Source: Enterobacter soli ATCC BAA-2102 (GTDB lineage: Bacteria; Pseudomonadota; Gammaproteobacteria; Enterobacterales; Enterobacteriaceae). Taken from it: a DNA stretch of 64,000 bases. Of the stretch, positions 1 to 9,541 are shown in pieces. The notes under the pieces were generated by a model that was given only the letters and a program-made list of their open reading frames with translations, searched no databases and was not told the DNA's origin. Location: NCBI RefSeq assembly GCF_001654845.1, contig NZ_LXES01000030.1, positions 1 through 64,000 of the forward strand, given 5' to 3'. A program made the position numbers and the translations under genes. Every line of letters starts with the position of its first letter. The first letter of the stretch is position 1.

Positions 1-121
1 CGCCTCGCCCCGGCCTGCAGGAAACACTTCGGCGATTTTCAGCCGGACCATGGCGCTGCGGTAAGTCATTTATTTCAATGGCGTAATGTCATCGCTGAAT
101 AAAGAAAAACATTACTGGGGG

Positions 122-162
122 TCCCTCTCCTGGTGGGAGAGGGTGAAGGCATCAGGCTGCAC
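122..162 (+). repeat. GC-rich palindromic repeat, copy 1
   Basis: CCCTCTCC and GGGAGAGGG arms are separated by a few bases and followed by a GTGAAGGCATCAGG-like tail. The same unit recurs near 5430, 13640, 24970 and 57320. It is REP-like: short, palindromic and intergenic. This is the only copy without an obvious terminator beside it, and it abuts the MalT boxes of malZ. Confidence 0.7.
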
Positions 163-167
163 TGATG

Positions 168-190
168 CCTCCTCCCCCGTCCTCCTCCCC
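168..190 (-). promoter_or_regulatory. Two tandem MalT boxes upstream of malZ
   Basis: The complement reads GGGGAGGAGG at 177-168 and again at 190-181. Both match the MalT consensus GGGGA(T/G)GAGG exactly, and they are spaced 13 bp apart in the same orientation. MalT with maltotriose and ATP activates maltose genes, and malZ is a known MalT target in E. coli. The match is seen directly; its function is inferred. Confidence 0.8.
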
Positions 191-268
191 CAATAAACTG
201 CATCATGATGAGCTAACCTTAACTACCCTGTGGCAAGGTGACGTCAATTTCATCAAAGGGGATTCGTG

Positions 269-2086
269 ATGTTGAACGCCTGGCACCTTCCGGTTGCCCC
301 ATTTGTTAAGCAAAACAAAGACAACCTTGTGATTACGCTCTGGCTGGCAGGGGAAAATCAGCCCGACCGCGTGATGCTACGCGCTGAAGTGGATAACGAA
401 GAAACCGCATTGACCATGCACAAGCAACGCAGCCAGCCGCAGCCTGGCGTGACGGCATGGCGCGCGAATATCGACCTCAGCAGCGGGCAGCCGCGACGTC
501 GCTACAGCTTCAAGCTGCTGTGGAATAACCGTCAGCTGTGGTTTACCCCGCAAGGCTTTAGCCGTTTTCCACCCGCGCGGCTGGAGCAATTTGCTGTCGA
601 TTACCCGGACCATGGTCCGCAGTGGGTCAACGATCAGGTCTTTTATCAAATCTTCCCTGACCGCTTTGCCCGCAGCCAGAAGCGCACGCCGCAGCAGGAT
701 AAGGTCTATTACCACCACGCCGCAGGTCACGACATCATCTTTAAAGCCTGGGATGAGCCGCTGACGGCGCAGGCTGGGGGATCGACGTTTTACGGTGGCG
801 ATCTGGACGGGATCAGTGAAAAACTGCCGTACCTGAAAAAACTGGGCGTCACGGCGCTGTACCTGAACCCGGTCTTTAAAGCGCCAAGCGTGCATAAATA
901 CGATACCGAAGATTATCGCCACGTTGATGAGCAGTTTGGCGGTGATGCCGCGCTGCTGCGTCTGCGGGAAAATACGCAAAAAGAAGGAATGCGCCTGATT
1001 CTGGACGGCGTGTTCAACCACAGCGGGGACTCTCACGCCTGGTTTGATCGTCACAATCAGTCGATGGGCGGTGCGTGTCATAACCCGGATTCACCCCAGC
1101 GCGACTGGTACAGCTTTAATGACGAAGGCCGGGCGCTGGACTGGTTAGGCTATGCCAGCCTGCCTAAGCTCGATTTCCAGTCACCAACGCTTGTAAACGA
1201 GATCTATGGCGGTGATGACAGCATTGTGCGCCACTGGTTAAAGGCACCGTGGAACATGGATGGCTGGCGTCTGGACGTGGTGCATATGCTCGGTGAAGCG
1301 GGTGGGGCACGTAATAATATTCAGCACGTCGCCGGGATCACCCGTTCGGCAAAAGTCGCCCAGCCGGAGGCGTTTGTCTTTGGCGAGCATTTTGGTGATG
1401 CGCGTCAGTGGCTTCAGGCCGATGCTGAAGACGCGGCGATGAACTATCGCGGCTTTACGTTCCCATTGTGGGGATTCCTTGCCAATACCGACATCTCTTA
1501 CGATCCGCAGCATATCGACGCCGAAACCTGCATGGCGTGGATGGATAACTACCGCGCCAGCCTGTCGCACCAGCAGCAGCTAAGGATGTTCAACCAGCTG
1601 GATAGCCACGACACCGCGCGTTTCAAGTCGCTGCTGGGCAAAGACGTGGCGCGCCTGCCGCTGGCGGTCACCTGGCTCTTCACCTGGCCGGGGATCCCGT
1701 GTATTTACTACGGCGATGAAGTGGGGCTGGACGGTAATAACGATCCGTTCTGCCGTAAGACCTTTCCGTGGGATCCGGCAAAACAGGATGTGTCGCTGTT
1801 CAGCCTGTATCAGCGTATGGCGAAACTGCGTAAACAGAACCAGGCTTTGCGCTACGGCGGCTGCCAGGTGGTTTACGCCCACGATAACGTTGTGGTGTTT
1901 GCCCGTGTTTATAACCAACAGCGCGTGCTGGTGGCCATTAACCGGGGTGAGGCCTGTGAAGTGGTGCTGGATGATTCGCCGCTGCTCAGGGTGAAGGCAT
2001 GGCAGCTGAAAGAGGGCAAAGGCGATCTGCACGAGGGCATTTTGTCTCTGCCTGCGATTTCGGCCTGCGTCTGGTTCGGTAATTAA
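269..2086 (+). CDS. malZ: Maltodextrin glucosidase MalZ
   Basis: Cytoplasmic glycoside hydrolase of family GH13 that removes glucose from the reducing end of short maltodextrins, limiting the maltotriose inducer pool. The protein is 605 aa, the E. coli length, and nearly identical to it. An N-terminal beta domain precedes the TIM barrel. Predicted catalytic residues are D336 (GWRLDVV, nucleophile), E373 (FGEHFGD, acid/base) and D448 (LDSHDTAR). A GTG lies two codon positions before the chosen ATG, but the AAAGGGG ribosome site at 256-262 spaces better to ATG 269. It is transcribed alone behind two MalT boxes and followed by a hairpin. Confidence 0.97.
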   Translation: MLNAWHLPVAPFVKQNKDNLVITLWLAGENQPDRVMLRAEVDNEETALTMHKQRSQPQPGVTAWRANIDLSSGQPRRRYSFKLLWNNRQLWFTPQGFSRFPPARLEQFAVDYPDHGPQWVNDQVFYQIFPDRFARSQKRTPQQDKVYYHHAAGHDIIFKAWDEPLTAQAGGSTFYGGDLDGISEKLPYLKKLGVTALYLNPVFKAPSVHKYDTEDYRHVDEQFGGDAALLRLRENTQKEGMRLILDGVFNHSGDSHAWFDRHNQSMGGACHNPDSPQRDWYSFNDEGRALDWLGYASLPKLDFQSPTLVNEIYGGDDSIVRHWLKAPWNMDGWRLDVVHMLGEAGGARNNIQHVAGITRSAKVAQPEAFVFGEHFGDARQWLQADAEDAAMNYRGFTFPLWGFLANTDISYDPQHIDAETCMAWMDNYRASLSHQQQLRMFNQLDSHDTARFKSLLGKDVARLPLAVTWLFTWPGIPCIYYGDEVGLDGNNDPFCRKTFPWDPAKQDVSLFSLYQRMAKLRKQNQALRYGGCQVVYAHDNVVVFARVYNQQRVLVAINRGEACEVVLDDSPLLRVKAWQLKEGKGDLHEGILSLPAISACVWFGN

Positions 2087-2095
2087 CCCCTCCTC

Positions 2096-2122
2096 TGCAA
2101 CCGGTGTATTACGCCGGTTGCA
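2096..2122 (+). terminator. Hairpin after malZ
   Basis: TGCAACCGG pairs with CCGGTTGCA across a 9-nt loop, 10 nt after the malZ stop. The poly-U run is missing, so this may be a 3'-end stabiliser or a weak terminator. Confidence 0.5.
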
Positions 2123-2288
2123 GAATATTCCCCTAAGTCGTTCGGTTAAATTAAACAGAGCGGACAAATTTCTTTAATATCGTCTAAATCAATTCTCGCT
2201 ATACTCAATTTGCTTTATCAGACAGGGCCCTTTCTCATTTAGCACACAAAAACGTTGGCTTTTAACACATTGATTAAAAGGTACTTTT

Positions 2289-2930
2289 ATGTCTATTCGT
2301 GAACTGATTGACCCGTCCAACTCCGCTCTGATTTTTATCGATCACCAGCCGCAGATGTCCTTTGGCGTGGCAAATATTGACCGTCAGTTATTGAAAAATA
2401 ATACGGTTGCACTGGCGAAAGCAGGCAAAATTTTTGATGTACCGGTTATCTATACGTCTGTAGAAACAAAAAGCTTCAGCGGCTATATCTGGCCTGAATT
2501 GCTGGCCGTCCATCCTGATGTAAAACCTATTGAACGTACCTCTATGAACTCCTGGGAAGATGACGCGTTTGTTGCGGCAGTTAAAGCTACAGGCCGCAAA
2601 AAACTCATCATTTCTGCCCTGTGGACAGAAGTATGCCTGACCTTCCCGGCTCTGATGGCGCTGGATGAAGGCTTCGAAGTGTATGTGGTGACAGATACCT
2701 CCGGCGGGACCTCTGTTGATGCGCACGAACGCGCTATCGACCGTATGGTGCAGGCTGGTGCAGTGCCTGTGACCTGGCAGCAGGTGTTGCTTGAGTACCA
2801 GCGTGACTGGTCACGTAAAGGCACTTATGACGCGGTAATGGATCTGGTGCGTGAGCACAGCGGGGCGTACGGCATGGGCGTTGATTATGCCTATACCCTC
2901 GTTCACGGTGCGCCAGAGCGCAAAGCGTAA
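2289..2930 (+). CDS. YcaC-type isochorismatase-fold hydrolase
   Basis: A 213-aa cysteine hydrolase of the isochorismatase-like family, closest in pattern to E. coli YcaC. The predicted triad is D18 (FIDHQ), R83 (PIERTS) and C116 (WTEVCLTFPA), with the Arg in place of the usual Lys as in YcaC. The substrate of YcaC itself is unsettled, so none is assigned here. It is the first of three co-directional genes, with an ABM-domain membrane protein and an amidohydrolase downstream. The gene starts at ATG after AAAAGG. E. coli has nothing between malZ and acpH, so this operon is an insertion relative to that genome. Confidence 0.85.
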   Translation: MSIRELIDPSNSALIFIDHQPQMSFGVANIDRQLLKNNTVALAKAGKIFDVPVIYTSVETKSFSGYIWPELLAVHPDVKPIERTSMNSWEDDAFVAAVKATGRKKLIISALWTEVCLTFPALMALDEGFEVYVVTDTSGGTSVDAHERAIDRMVQAGAVPVTWQQVLLEYQRDWSRKGTYDAVMDLVREHSGAYGMGVDYAYTLVHGAPERKA

Positions 2931-2938
2931 TCCTTTCA

Positions 2939-2957
2939 GGGCGGGGTTCTCCCGCCC
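2939..2957 (+). terminator. Intra-operon hairpin
   Basis: GGGCGGG and CCCGCCC form a 7-bp stem with a 5-nt loop, 9 nt after the hydrolase stop and before the next gene. No U tract follows. It could reduce downstream expression or protect the upstream message. Confidence 0.45.
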
Positions 2958-2978
2958 ATCAATGACCAGGAAATTTTT

Positions 2979-3524
2979 ATGGCGCAAACATCACATGTGA
3001 CGCTGGTGATCACTCATACGTTACTCCCGGGACAGGCCGGGCGATACGAACAGTGGCTTGGCAAAATCATGCCCATCGCGGCTGAATTCCCCGGACATCT
3101 GGGGGCGAACGTTATCCGCCCGTCCGAAGGACAGAGCCTGTGGACGGTGATTATTCGTTTCGACACCATCGAGCACCTTTATGCCTGGACGCAGTCCGAT
3201 ACCCGTAATGTACTGGTGAAAGAGATTGAGCCGCTGCTGGCGGAAGGCGATAAAACGGAAGTACGCACCGAGGCGGCGTTCTGGTTCACTCCGCCAGAGA
3301 CAAACGTGCGTAAACCAAAGCAGTGGAAACAGTTTCTTATCACCCTGCTGGTTATCTTCCCCAGTACCAATGTGGTGCCGCTGGTGACGGGCGCGCTGCT
3401 TCCTGGCCTGAAAGGCTCTTTACTGCTGCATTTGATTAACGATGCCTGTGTGGTCGCGCTGGTGGTCTGGCTGTGGATGCCCATCGTGACCCGTCTGTTT
3501 GCCGGATGGCTGAAAAAAGCCTGA
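2979..3524 (+). CDS. Membrane-anchored antibiotic biosynthesis monooxygenase (ABM)-domain protein
   Basis: A 181-aa protein in two parts. Residues about 5-100 look like an ABM ferredoxin-like barrel (small heme- and metal-independent oxygenases and their relatives). The second part, about 115-181, has two hydrophobic spans (QFLITLLVIF..., then ACVVALVVWLWMPIV). Most ABM proteins are soluble and about 100 aa, so the C-terminal membrane hairpin is the notable part. It lies between a cysteine hydrolase and an amidohydrolase, 22 bp before the latter, so a joint catabolic or detoxification route is plausible. No substrate can be assigned from sequence. Confidence 0.75.
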   Translation: MAQTSHVTLVITHTLLPGQAGRYEQWLGKIMPIAAEFPGHLGANVIRPSEGQSLWTVIIRFDTIEHLYAWTQSDTRNVLVKEIEPLLAEGDKTEVRTEAAFWFTPPETNVRKPKQWKQFLITLLVIFPSTNVVPLVTGALLPGLKGSLLLHLINDACVVALVVWLWMPIVTRLFAGWLKKA

Positions 3525-3545
3525 TCCGGTTCAAAGGAGTACGTT

Positions 3546-5414
3546 ATGTCTCAAACTGCCACACTGATCTTAACCAAAGGTAAGATCCATACCCTCGATC
3601 GCGAAAACCCGCTGACGGAAGCGGTGGCGATCGCCAACGGTAAGATCCTTGCCACGGGTAACCACGATCGCATCATGAGCTATGCGACGCAGGGAACCCA
3701 GATTGTTGATTTACAGGGGAGTACGGTGATCCCCGGTTTGAACGATTCCCACCTGCACCTGATCCGCGGCGGGCTGAACTACAACCTCGAATTGCGCTGG
3801 GAAGGTGTACCTTCGCTGGCAGACGCGCTACGAATGCTGAAAGATCAGGCCGACCGTACGCCATCACCCCAGTGGGTACGTGTGGTGGGCGGCTGGAGTG
3901 AATTCCAGTTTGCCGAGCGCCGGATGCCCACCATTGAAGAGCTTAACGAGGCCGCTCCGGATACCCCGGTGTTTGTGCTACATCTCTACGATCGCGCGCT
4001 GCTCAACCGCGCCGCGCTCAAAGCCGTTGGTTATACCAAAGAGACGCCAAACCCGCCGGGTGGCGAAATCGTGCGTGATAACAACGGCAACCCGACCGGG
4101 CTGCTGATCGCCAAACCGAACGCGATGATCCTCTACGCAACGCTGGCAAAAGGGCCAAAGTTGCCGCTTGAAATGCAGGTGAACTCTACGCGCCAGTTTA
4201 TGCGCGAGCTGAACCGCCTGGGGTTGACCAGTGCTATCGATGCCGGCGGCGGTTTCCAGAATTACCCGGAAGATTACGAGATAATCGAGCAACTGCACGC
4301 CAAAGAGCAGATGACGGTGCGTATTGCGTACAACCTCTTTACCCAGCGTCCAAAACAAGAGCTGGAAGACTTTGAGCGCTGGACCGATATGCTCAAGCCA
4401 GGGCAGGGGACGGATTTCTACCGTGCCAACGGCGCTGGCGAGATGCTGGTCTTCTCGGCGGCGGATTTTGAAGACTTCCTCCAGCCGCGCCCGGATCTGC
4501 CGCAAGGTATGGAAGACGAACTGGAGCGCGTGGTGCGTCATCTGGTGGAAAATCGCTGGCCGTTCCGTCTGCACGCGACTTATGACGAATCCATCAGCCG
4601 GATGCTGGATGTGTTTGAGAAGGTGAACCGCGATATCCCGTTCAACGGGCTGCACTGGTTCTTTGACCACGCTGAAACCATTACCGAGCGTAACATCGAA
4701 CGCGTGAAAGCACTGGGTGGCGGGATTGCGGTACAGCACCGTATGGCCTTCCAGGGGGAATACTTTGTTGATCGTTATGGTAAAGATGCGGTGAAACATA
4801 CGCCGCCGGTGGCGAAGATGCTGGAGCTGGACGTACCGGTAGGATTAGGGACGGACGCGACCCGCGTGGCGAGCTACAACCCGTGGACGGCGCTGTACTG
4901 GCTGGTGTCCGGGCGTACCGTGGGCGGGCTGGCGATGTATGACGACAGCAACCGTCTGCCGCGCGATGTCGCGCTGGAGCTGTGGACCGCGGGTAGCGCG
5001 TGGTTCTCCAGCGAGCAGGGTAAGAAAGGTCGTCTGGTTGAAGGTCAGCTCGCCGATCTGGTGGTGCTCTCGAAAGACTACTTCAGCGTGTCGGAAGAAG
5101 AGATTAAAGGCATTGAGTCGGTGCTGACGATAGTGGATGGCAAGGTGGTGTACGCCGCCGGGCACTTTAGCCCGCTGTCGCCTCCGCCAATCCCAGTTGT
5201 GCCGGAATGGTCGCCGGTAGTTAAGGTGCCAGGACATTACCGCTCAGCTCCGCCTGCGGCCAGCAAGGTGGGCGCAGTGGTTCAGATGCACCAGTGTATC
5301 GGGAGCTGCGGGGTACATGGGCACGCGCACGGCATTGCCCGTCAGTCGGATATTCCGGTGTCGGACGATCGGGCGTTCTGGGGCGTGCTGGGCTGTTCTT
5401 GCTTCGCGTTTTAG
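3546..5414 (+). CDS. YtcJ-type metal-dependent amidohydrolase with Cys/His-rich tail
   Basis: A 622-aa protein of the amidohydrolase superfamily (Amidohydrolase_3/YtcJ type). It has the N-terminal beta-sandwich, the metal-binding pair H69/H71 (DSHLHL), further candidate ligands H343 (RLHATYD) and H375 (FFDHAET), and the catalytic/metal Asp D437 (GLGTDATR). The last ~60 residues follow a proline-rich linker and carry C584, C588, H591, H593, H595, C617 and C619, an unusual spacing that suggests an extra metal or redox site. AAGGAGT precedes the ATG. It is the third gene of the inserted operon. The substrate is unknown; cyclic amides and N-formyl compounds are typical of the family. Confidence 0.88.
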   Translation: MSQTATLILTKGKIHTLDRENPLTEAVAIANGKILATGNHDRIMSYATQGTQIVDLQGSTVIPGLNDSHLHLIRGGLNYNLELRWEGVPSLADALRMLKDQADRTPSPQWVRVVGGWSEFQFAERRMPTIEELNEAAPDTPVFVLHLYDRALLNRAALKAVGYTKETPNPPGGEIVRDNNGNPTGLLIAKPNAMILYATLAKGPKLPLEMQVNSTRQFMRELNRLGLTSAIDAGGGFQNYPEDYEIIEQLHAKEQMTVRIAYNLFTQRPKQELEDFERWTDMLKPGQGTDFYRANGAGEMLVFSAADFEDFLQPRPDLPQGMEDELERVVRHLVENRWPFRLHATYDESISRMLDVFEKVNRDIPFNGLHWFFDHAETITERNIERVKALGGGIAVQHRMAFQGEYFVDRYGKDAVKHTPPVAKMLELDVPVGLGTDATRVASYNPWTALYWLVSGRTVGGLAMYDDSNRLPRDVALELWTAGSAWFSSEQGKKGRLVEGQLADLVVLSKDYFSVSEEEIKGIESVLTIVDGKVVYAAGHFSPLSPPPIPVVPEWSPVVKVPGHYRSAPPAASKVGAVVQMHQCIGSCGVHGHAHGIARQSDIPVSDDRAFWGVLGCSCFAF

Positions 5415-5415
5415 C

Positions 5416-5452
5416 TTGTGCGGTTTGATGCCCTCTCCCACGGGGAGAGGGA
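5416..5452 (-). repeat. GC-rich palindromic repeat, copy 2
   Basis: CCCTCTCCC (5431-5439) and GGGAGAGGG (5443-5451), with the GCATCAAACCGCAC-like tail on the complement. The bidirectional terminator at 5460 lies 8 bp away, the same arrangement as the copies at 13.6, 25.0 and 57.3 kb. Confidence 0.7.
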
Positions 5453-5459
5453 GAAAACA

Positions 5460-5486
5460 AAAAGGCCCGCATAAGCGGGCCTTTTT
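5460..5486. terminator. Bidirectional terminator, amidohydrolase/tsaA
   Basis: AAAAGGCCCGC and GCGGGCCTTTTT form a strong stem with a 4-nt loop and T or A runs on both sides. It serves the convergent amidohydrolase (+) and tsaA (-). Confidence 0.9.
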
Positions 5487-5501
5487 CGTAAACCGTGCCA
5501 A

Positions 5502-6104
5502 TTACAGGCTGGATACGTTCTCGGTCAGGTACTTAGCAACACCTTCTGGAGATGCAGCCATACCTTCTTTCCCTTTTTCCCACTGAGCCGGGCACACTTC
5601 ACCGTGCTCTTCGTGGAATTGCAGCGCGTCAACCATACGCAGCATTTCGTCGATGTTACGACCCAGTGGCAGATCGTTCACAACCTGGTGACGAACGATG
5701 CCGTTCGAGTCGATCAGGAAGGAGCCACGCAGTGCAACGCCAGCGTCCGGGTGTTCGATACCGTAAGCCTGCTGGATTTCGCGTTTGATGTCCGCAACCA
5801 TTGCGTATTTCACCGCACCGATGCCGCCGTTGTCGACAGGGGTGTTACGCCATGCGTTGTGTACAAATTCAGAGTCGAAGGAGACGCCAACAACTTCTAC
5901 GCCACGCTTCTGGAATTCTTCGTAACGTTTGTCGAACGCGATCAGCTCAGACGGGCAAACGAAAGTGAAGTCCATTGGCCAGAAGAACAGAACGGTCGCT
6001 TTACCGTTGGTGTGCTGTTTGAAGTTGAAGTTTTCAACGATTTCACCGTTGCCCAGAACTGCTGCAGCTGTAAAATCCGGAGCCGGACGAGTTACCAGAA
6101 CCAT
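5502..6104 (-). CDS. tsaA: Typical 2-Cys peroxiredoxin (TsaA/AhpC family)
   Basis: Thiol peroxidase that reduces hydrogen peroxide and organic hydroperoxides in the cytoplasm. The 200-aa protein has the peroxidatic Cys C50 (FTFVCPSE) and the resolving Cys C171 (GEVCPAQW), which marks the dimeric 2-Cys class. The NGGIG motif associated with overoxidation sensitivity is also present. It is distinct from AhpC of the ahpCF operon. Salmonella has a tsaA gene between malZ and acpH, and the same position supports the name. A Shine-Dalgarno AGGAG lies just before the ATG. E. coli K-12 lacks it at this locus. Confidence 0.88.
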   Translation of the reverse strand: MVLVTRPAPDFTAAAVLGNGEIVENFNFKQHTNGKATVLFFWPMDFTFVCPSELIAFDKRYEEFQKRGVEVVGVSFDSEFVHNAWRNTPVDNGGIGAVKYAMVADIKREIQQAYGIEHPDAGVALRGSFLIDSNGIVRHQVVNDLPLGRNIDEMLRMVDALQFHEEHGEVCPAQWEKGKEGMAASPEGVAKYLTENVSSL

Positions 6105-6231
6105 ATGATTCTCCTGTAGATACTAAGGTTATTTGGAACGCAACGCGGGCCAGTATAGAGAGTGTCCGCGAATAAGACAAAGAGGTGGTGACAATCGTTC
6201 CACAAGCTTTCGCCTATCAATCATTCTTTAA

Positions 6232-6813
6232 TTAAAGTTGCTTACTTTTGGCTTGAGCCATCATGCGCGGATAAAACTGCCAGAAACGCGTTTCCAGCGC
6301 ATCGTAATGTTCGTCCAGGTCATGCCAGGAATCACGCAGCGCATCCAGTCGCGGGCGACGGCTCGCCATGCCGTTCAGCACGTTCTGGATAAAGTCCATC
6401 TCGCGATAGCGCTCAAGCCAGCGTTCAGACCACAGGTAATTATTCAGATTCACAAAGCGTGGAGGCGACTCCGGCAAAATAAGAGAAACCTGCTGATGGG
6501 CATAGCGCACAAACTCCGGCAATGGCATCTCCGGCGAGAGTTGTGCCCAGTGGCGCGACAGAAAGTGGTCCCACATCACATCCAGCGTAATCGGCGCAAC
6601 GCGGCGCGTTTCGGGGCGGAACCAGGCTTTGGCTTCCGTCACTTCGGGCAGATTATCAGTCAGCACGTCGATACGGCGGTGCATAAAAATCCCGTCGACT
6701 ATCTCTGGGGCATAGTTCTCGGCAGGGTTGCCACGGACAAAATCGGCCAGCAAATTGCCGGAAAGAGAGCTGTCAGCGAGATGAGCGAGATGCAGGTGAG
6801 CGAGAAAATTCAT
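6232..6813 (-). CDS. acpH: Acyl carrier protein phosphodiesterase AcpH
   Basis: Hydrolyses the 4'-phosphopantetheine arm from holo-ACP. The protein is 193 aa from [10 protein letters not shown], the E. coli length. A reading 13 codons longer at the N-terminus is open but not conserved. Conserved His/Asp-rich patches ([25 protein letters not shown]) fit its HD-like Mn-dependent phosphodiesterase fold. It is divergent from queA across a 92-bp gap, as in E. coli, and lies 127 bp upstream of tsaA on the same strand. Confidence 0.95.
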   Translation of the reverse strand: MNFLAHLHLAHLADSSLSGNLLADFVRGNPAENYAPEIVDGIFMHRRIDVLTDNLPEVTEAKAWFRPETRRVAPITLDVMWDHFLSRHWAQLSPEMPLPEFVRYAHQQVSLILPESPPRFVNLNNYLWSERWLERYREMDFIQNVLNGMASRRPRLDALRDSWHDLDEHYDALETRFWQFYPRMMAQAKSKQL

Positions 6814-6905
6814 GCGTTTTATTTGTCCGGTGGCGGCTAGTTGTTGCAGCAAAAGAGTGTGAGCACTAGACTATGCCGCCTGTTTTTAAGTCACGAGTAT
6901 ACGTC

Positions 6906-7976
6906 ATGCGCGTCGCCGATTTTTCCTTTGAACTACCTGATTCCCTGATTGCTCACTATCCAATGCCTGAGCGCAGCAGCTGTCGCTTGCTGTCACTGGA
7001 CGGGCCAACGGGCGCGCTGACGCACGGTACTTTCACCGATTTGCTCGACAAGCTCAACCCTGGCGATCTGCTGGTCTTTAACAATACCCGCGTGATCCCG
7101 GCGCGTCTGTTTGGCCGTAAAGCCAGCGGCGGGAAGATTGAAGTGCTGGTCGAACGTATGCTCGATGATAAACGTATTCTGGCACATATTCGCGCATCCA
7201 AAGCACCGAAGCCGGGGGCCGAGCTGCTGCTGGGCGACGACGAGAGCATTAAAGCGACCATGACCGCGCGCCACGATGCGCTGTTTGAAGTGGAGTTCAA
7301 CGACGAACGCACGGTGCTCGATATTCTGAACACCATCGGCCACATGCCGCTGCCGCCGTACATTGAGCGCCCGGACGAAGAGGCCGACCGCGAGCTTTAC
7401 CAGACCGTCTACAGCCAGAAGCCTGGTGCGGTAGCCGCGCCGACGGCGGGCCTGCACTTTGATGAACCGTTGCTTGAAAAACTGCGCGCAAAAGGCGTTG
7501 AGATGGCGTTTGTGACGCTTCACGTGGGCGCGGGGACTTTCCAGCCGGTTCGTGTCGACAGCATCGAAGACCACATCATGCACTCCGAATATGCTGAAGT
7601 GCCGCAGGACGTTGTTGATGCGGTGCTGGCGGCGAAAGCCCGCGGCAGCCGCGTAATTGCTGTAGGGACGACCTCAGTACGTTCGCTGGAAAGCGCCGCG
7701 CAGGCCGCCCAAAATGGCCTGATCGAGCCGTTCTTTGGCGATACGCAGATCTTTATTTACCCGGGCTACCAGTACAAGGTGATTGACGCGCTGGTGACCA
7801 ACTTCCATCTGCCTGAATCGACGCTGATTATGCTGGTTTCCGCATTTGCGGGTTATCAGCACACGATGACCGCATACAAGTCTGCGGTAGAACAAAAATA
7901 TCGCTTTTTTAGCTACGGGGACGCGATGTTTATCACGTACAATCCGCAGGCTTTGAATGAGCGTGTCGGGGAATAA
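6906..7976 (+). CDS. queA: S-adenosylmethionine:tRNA ribosyltransferase-isomerase QueA
   Basis: Transfers and isomerises the ribosyl group of SAM onto preQ1 at tRNA position 34, giving epoxyqueuosine. The start at [12 protein letters not shown] gives 356 aa, the E. coli length; an in-frame upstream start at 6873 would add 11 residues not found in the family. Conserved blocks include [25 protein letters not shown] and THVGAGTF-like motifs. First gene of the queA-tgt-yajC-secD-secF cluster. The queC gene of the same pathway lies 40 kb away in this window. Confidence 0.97.
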   Translation: MRVADFSFELPDSLIAHYPMPERSSCRLLSLDGPTGALTHGTFTDLLDKLNPGDLLVFNNTRVIPARLFGRKASGGKIEVLVERMLDDKRILAHIRASKAPKPGAELLLGDDESIKATMTARHDALFEVEFNDERTVLDILNTIGHMPLPPYIERPDEEADRELYQTVYSQKPGAVAAPTAGLHFDEPLLEKLRAKGVEMAFVTLHVGAGTFQPVRVDSIEDHIMHSEYAEVPQDVVDAVLAAKARGSRVIAVGTTSVRSLESAAQAAQNGLIEPFFGDTQIFIYPGYQYKVIDALVTNFHLPESTLIMLVSAFAGYQHTMTAYKSAVEQKYRFFSYGDAMFITYNPQALNERVGE

Positions 7977-7995
7977 GTCCGCGGCACCAGAATAA

Positions 7996-9159
<1,164 letters not shown>

Positions 9160-9181
9160 TTTTAATAATGAGGGAATTTGA

Positions 9182-9514
9182 ATGAGCTTTTTTATTTCTG
9201 ATGCGGTAGCAGCAACAGGTGCTCCAGCGCAGGGCAGCCCAATGTCTCTGATTCTGATGCTGGTTGTGTTCGGCCTGATCTTCTATTTCATGATCCTGCG
9301 TCCACAGCAGAAGCGCACCAAAGAGCACAAAAACCTGATGAACTCCATTGCGAAAGGCGATGAAGTACTGACCAACGGTGGCCTGGTGGGTCGCGTAACC
9401 AAAGTAGCTGAAAGCGGCTACATTGCTATCGCACTGAACGACACCACTGAAGTGGTTATCAAACGTGACTTCGTAGCTGCCGTTCTGCCGAAAGGCACCA
9501 TGAAGGCGCTGTAA
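9182..9514 (+). CDS. yajC: Sec translocon accessory subunit YajC
   Basis: Small inner-membrane partner of SecDF-YidC. The 110-aa protein has one transmembrane span (about residues 19-39, LILMLVVFGLIFYFMIL) followed by RPQQKRTKEHK and a small cytoplasmic beta domain typical of the YajC family. It is 22 bp after tgt and 27 bp before secD. Confidence 0.97.
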   Translation: MSFFISDAVAATGAPAQGSPMSLILMLVVFGLIFYFMILRPQQKRTKEHKNLMNSIAKGDEVLTNGGLVGRVTKVAESGYIAIALNDTTEVVIKRDFVAAVLPKGTMKAL

Positions 9515-9541
9515 TCCCAACTTTTCCCAAAGGGAACTGCC

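Larger units (their letters stand above)
1..268. other. Intergenic region upstream of malZ
   Basis: No gene is convincingly supported in this left-edge stretch. It holds one copy of the GC-rich palindromic repeat (122-162), two MalT boxes (168-190) and the malZ leader. A short open frame runs leftward off the edge from an ATG complementary to 67-69, but it lacks a Shine-Dalgarno sequence and is too short to identify. In E. coli proY precedes malZ; I cannot recognise its end here. Confidence 0.5.

Noticed and set aside
1..69. Possible start of a minus-strand gene running off the left edge
   Set aside because: Only ~23 codons, no ribosome site, no recognisable family; left unannotated.
3978..4799. 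273-aa minus-strand open frame
   Set aside because: Antisense shadow of the amidohydrolase, which has clear catalytic motifs.
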